Assembly (NCBI GenBank): GCA_020217035.1
Contig: JAIWOG010000105.1
Span: 1-10,000, forward strand
Source of the DNA: Magnetospirillum sp.
GTDB taxonomy: Bacteria; Pseudomonadota; Alphaproteobacteria; Rhodospirillales; Magnetospirillaceae
Direction of reading: 5' to 3'
Length of the DNA stretch: 10,000 nt
This document shows positions 8,668 to 10,000 of this stretch, one piece after another (position 1 is the first letter of the stretch; every line of letters starts with the position of its first letter). The translations under genes and the position numbers were made by a program. The notes beneath the pieces were generated by a model, which saw only the letters and a list, made by a program, of their open reading frames with translations, was not told the origin of the DNA and ran no database searches.

Positions 8668-8732
8668 GGTCACAATTCCTGTTTGATGTGGAAACTAAGA
8701 TAAGAATGCTGACGCGTCGCAAGGCCGGGGCC

Positions 8733-9116
<384 letters not shown>

Positions 9117-9125
9117 TCATCATTT

Positions 9126-9141
9126 AGCACGCATCGTGCCA
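9126..9141 (-). promoter_or_regulatory. Sigma-54 (RpoN) promoter of glnB-glnA
   Basis: TGGCACG-ATGC-GTGCT on the minus strand matches the -24/-12 consensus TGGCACG-N4-TTGCW in 11 of 12 fixed positions, with the invariant GG and GC in correct spacing. Transcription would start near 9115. glnBA operons of relatives (Azospirillum, Rhodospirillum) are known to use NtrC-dependent sigma-54 promoters. The element also contains a perfect dyad, GCACG-ATG-CGTGC. I did not find a clear NtrC site pair upstream. Confidence 0.82.
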
Positions 9142-9179
9142 TTTCCGCCATCAGGAAAAATGCGGGTTTTGTCGGAAAT
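9141..9179. repeat. Inverted repeat just upstream of the sigma-54 promoter
   Basis: ATTTCCG (9141-9147) and CGGAAAT (9173-9179) are perfect 7-base inverted arms 25 bases apart, abutting the -24 element. The arm spacing of about three helical turns could suit a dimeric regulator or a divergent control site for glnB and the aminotransferase. The rest of the 244-base gap between these divergent genes shows only a short GGGC...GCCC dyad (9205-9217) and a possible -10 (GATAAT, 9220-9225) for the rightward gene, without a convincing -35. Confidence 0.4.
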
Positions 9180-9315
9180 CCGCCAAGCAAAGTGCTGTTT
9201 TTTCGGGCATTTAAGCCCAGATAATAGGCAGAGCCGCCACACCCAAGGGACAGCCTCGCCCCCCGCCCCGCGCCGATGCTAGGATGCCCGCCCCGAAACC
9301 CCGGAAAGCCCCTCG

Positions 9316-10000
9316 ATGCCTGCTGCAAATTCCGTCTTCGCCGCCTGTGGCACCACCATCTTCGAGACCATGTCGCGCCTGGCCCAGGCCCACGGCGCCG
9401 TCAACCTGGGACAAGGTTTCCCGGAAGGGTTGGAGCCGCGAGCGGTGATCGACCAGGCGGCGGCGGCGGTGAGCGCCGGTCCGCATCAATACCCGTCGAT
9501 GATGGGCATCCCGGCCTTGCGCCAGGCGGTGGCGGCCCATGAATGCCGGTTCTGGAACACCGGGGTGGCCGAGGCCGAGGTGATGGTGACCTCGGGCGCC
9601 ACCGAGGCGCTGGCCGCCTGCCTGTTCGCGCTGATCGAACCGGGCGACGAGGTGGTGGTGCTGGAACCGCTTTACGATTCCTACCTGCCCATCATCCGTC
9701 GCGCCGGCGGCATTCCCCGCATCGTGCGGCTGGAGGCCCCCACCTGGGCCTTGCCGCGCCAGCAACTGGCCGATGCCTTCGGCCCCAAGACCAAGCTGAT
9801 GGTGCTGAACAGCCCGGCCAACCCCTGCGGCAAGGTGTTCGATGCCGACGAGTTGGCCTTCATCGCCGATCTGTTGATCCGCCACGATTGCCTGGCCGTC
9901 TGCGACGAGGTTTACGAGCACCTGACCTATGACGGAAGACAGCACGTTCCGCTGATGAGCCTGCCCGGCATGCGCGAGCGCTGCGCCAAGGTGGGCTCGG
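9316..10000 (+). CDS. Class I/II PLP-dependent aminotransferase (3' end outside window)
   Basis: The first 228 residues are present; the gene runs off the right edge. Features match fold-type I aminotransferases of the kynurenine/methionine aminotransferase-like group (YbdL, KAT III). They are FETMSRLAQAHGAVNLGQGFPE (16-37), HQYPSMMGIPALRQAVA (58-72), the cofactor-phosphate segment VTSGATEAL (91-99), EPLYDSYLP (117-125) with the ring-stacking aromatic Tyr120, NSPANPCGKVF (165-175) with the substrate/PLP Asn169, and CDEVYEHLTYDG (196-207) with Asp197, which should contact the pyridine nitrogen. The catalytic lysine would come shortly after the window end. The usual NPTGK is NPCGK here. The ATG at 9316 has GGAAAG about 7 bases upstream and starts right where family similarity begins. 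It is divergent from glnB across a 244-base regulatory gap. Substrate cannot be told from this part; nitrogen or sulfur amino-acid metabolism is likely. Confidence 0.92.
   Translation, partial: MPAANSVFAACGTTIFETMSRLAQAHGAVNLGQGFPEGLEPRAVIDQAAAAVSAGPHQYPSMMGIPALRQAVAAHECRFWNTGVAEAEVMVTSGATEALAACLFALIEPGDEVVVLEPLYDSYLPIIRRAGGIPRIVRLEAPTWALPRQQLADAFGPKTKLMVLNSPANPCGKVFDADELAFIADLLIRHDCLAVCDEVYEHLTYDGRQHVPLMSLPGMRERCAKVGS

Noticed and set aside
7222..8703. 493-residue plus-strand open frame opposite glnA
   Set aside because: It is the exact complement of the highly conserved glnA, with His/Gly/Arg-rich composition and no family resemblance.
9211..9945. 244-residue minus-strand frame across the aminotransferase gene
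   Set aside because: The plus strand encodes clear aminotransferase motifs; this frame is Gly/Arg/His-rich antisense.

Overview
This window looks like a chromosomal segment of a GC-rich alphaproteobacterium, most likely in the Rhodospirillales and possibly Magnetospirillum-like. That placement is inferred from the glnB-glnA pair, the protein flavour and the base composition; no marker gene is present to fix the species. Coding is dense and almost everything lies on the minus strand. The exceptions are the two partial genes at the edges, a DUF411 metal-binding protein at the left and a class I/II aminotransferase at the right, both on the plus strand.

From left to right: the tail of a DUF411 gene converges on phosphoenolpyruvate carboxylase (ppc). 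Upstream of ppc is a tRNA-Pro(CGG) with its own promoter and terminator. Next comes a UPF0016/GDT1-family membrane protein, probably a Mn2+ exporter. It is preceded by a recognisable yybP-ykoY (manganese) riboswitch with a plausible promoter and a start-masking hairpin. Beyond it are a radical SAM protein with an N-terminal SPASM/twitch-like cysteine cluster and an unassigned C-terminal domain, then a strong terminator, and then a stand-alone HsdR-N-type PD-(D/E)XK protein in visibly more AT-rich DNA. The right third is the nitrogen-regulation pair glnB (PII) and glnA (glutamine synthetase I), read leftward from a sigma-54-type promoter. A long structured 3' UTR and a terminator follow glnA.

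Several genes fit a carbon/nitrogen supply theme. PEP carboxylase feeds oxaloacetate and so 2-oxoglutarate, PII senses 2-oxoglutarate and ATP/ADP, and glutamine synthetase assimilates ammonium. The Mn2+ transporter is a separate, self-contained metal-homeostasis unit. The HsdR-N gene looks like a single-gene acquisition inserted between housekeeping genes.

The points most worth a second look are the riboswitch with its mutually exclusive expression-platform hairpin, the orphan nuclease-fold gene with repeated dyads at its promoter, the radical SAM enzyme of unknown substrate, and the structured 3' UTR of glnA. I found no CRISPR array, insertion sequence, rRNA or replication origin.
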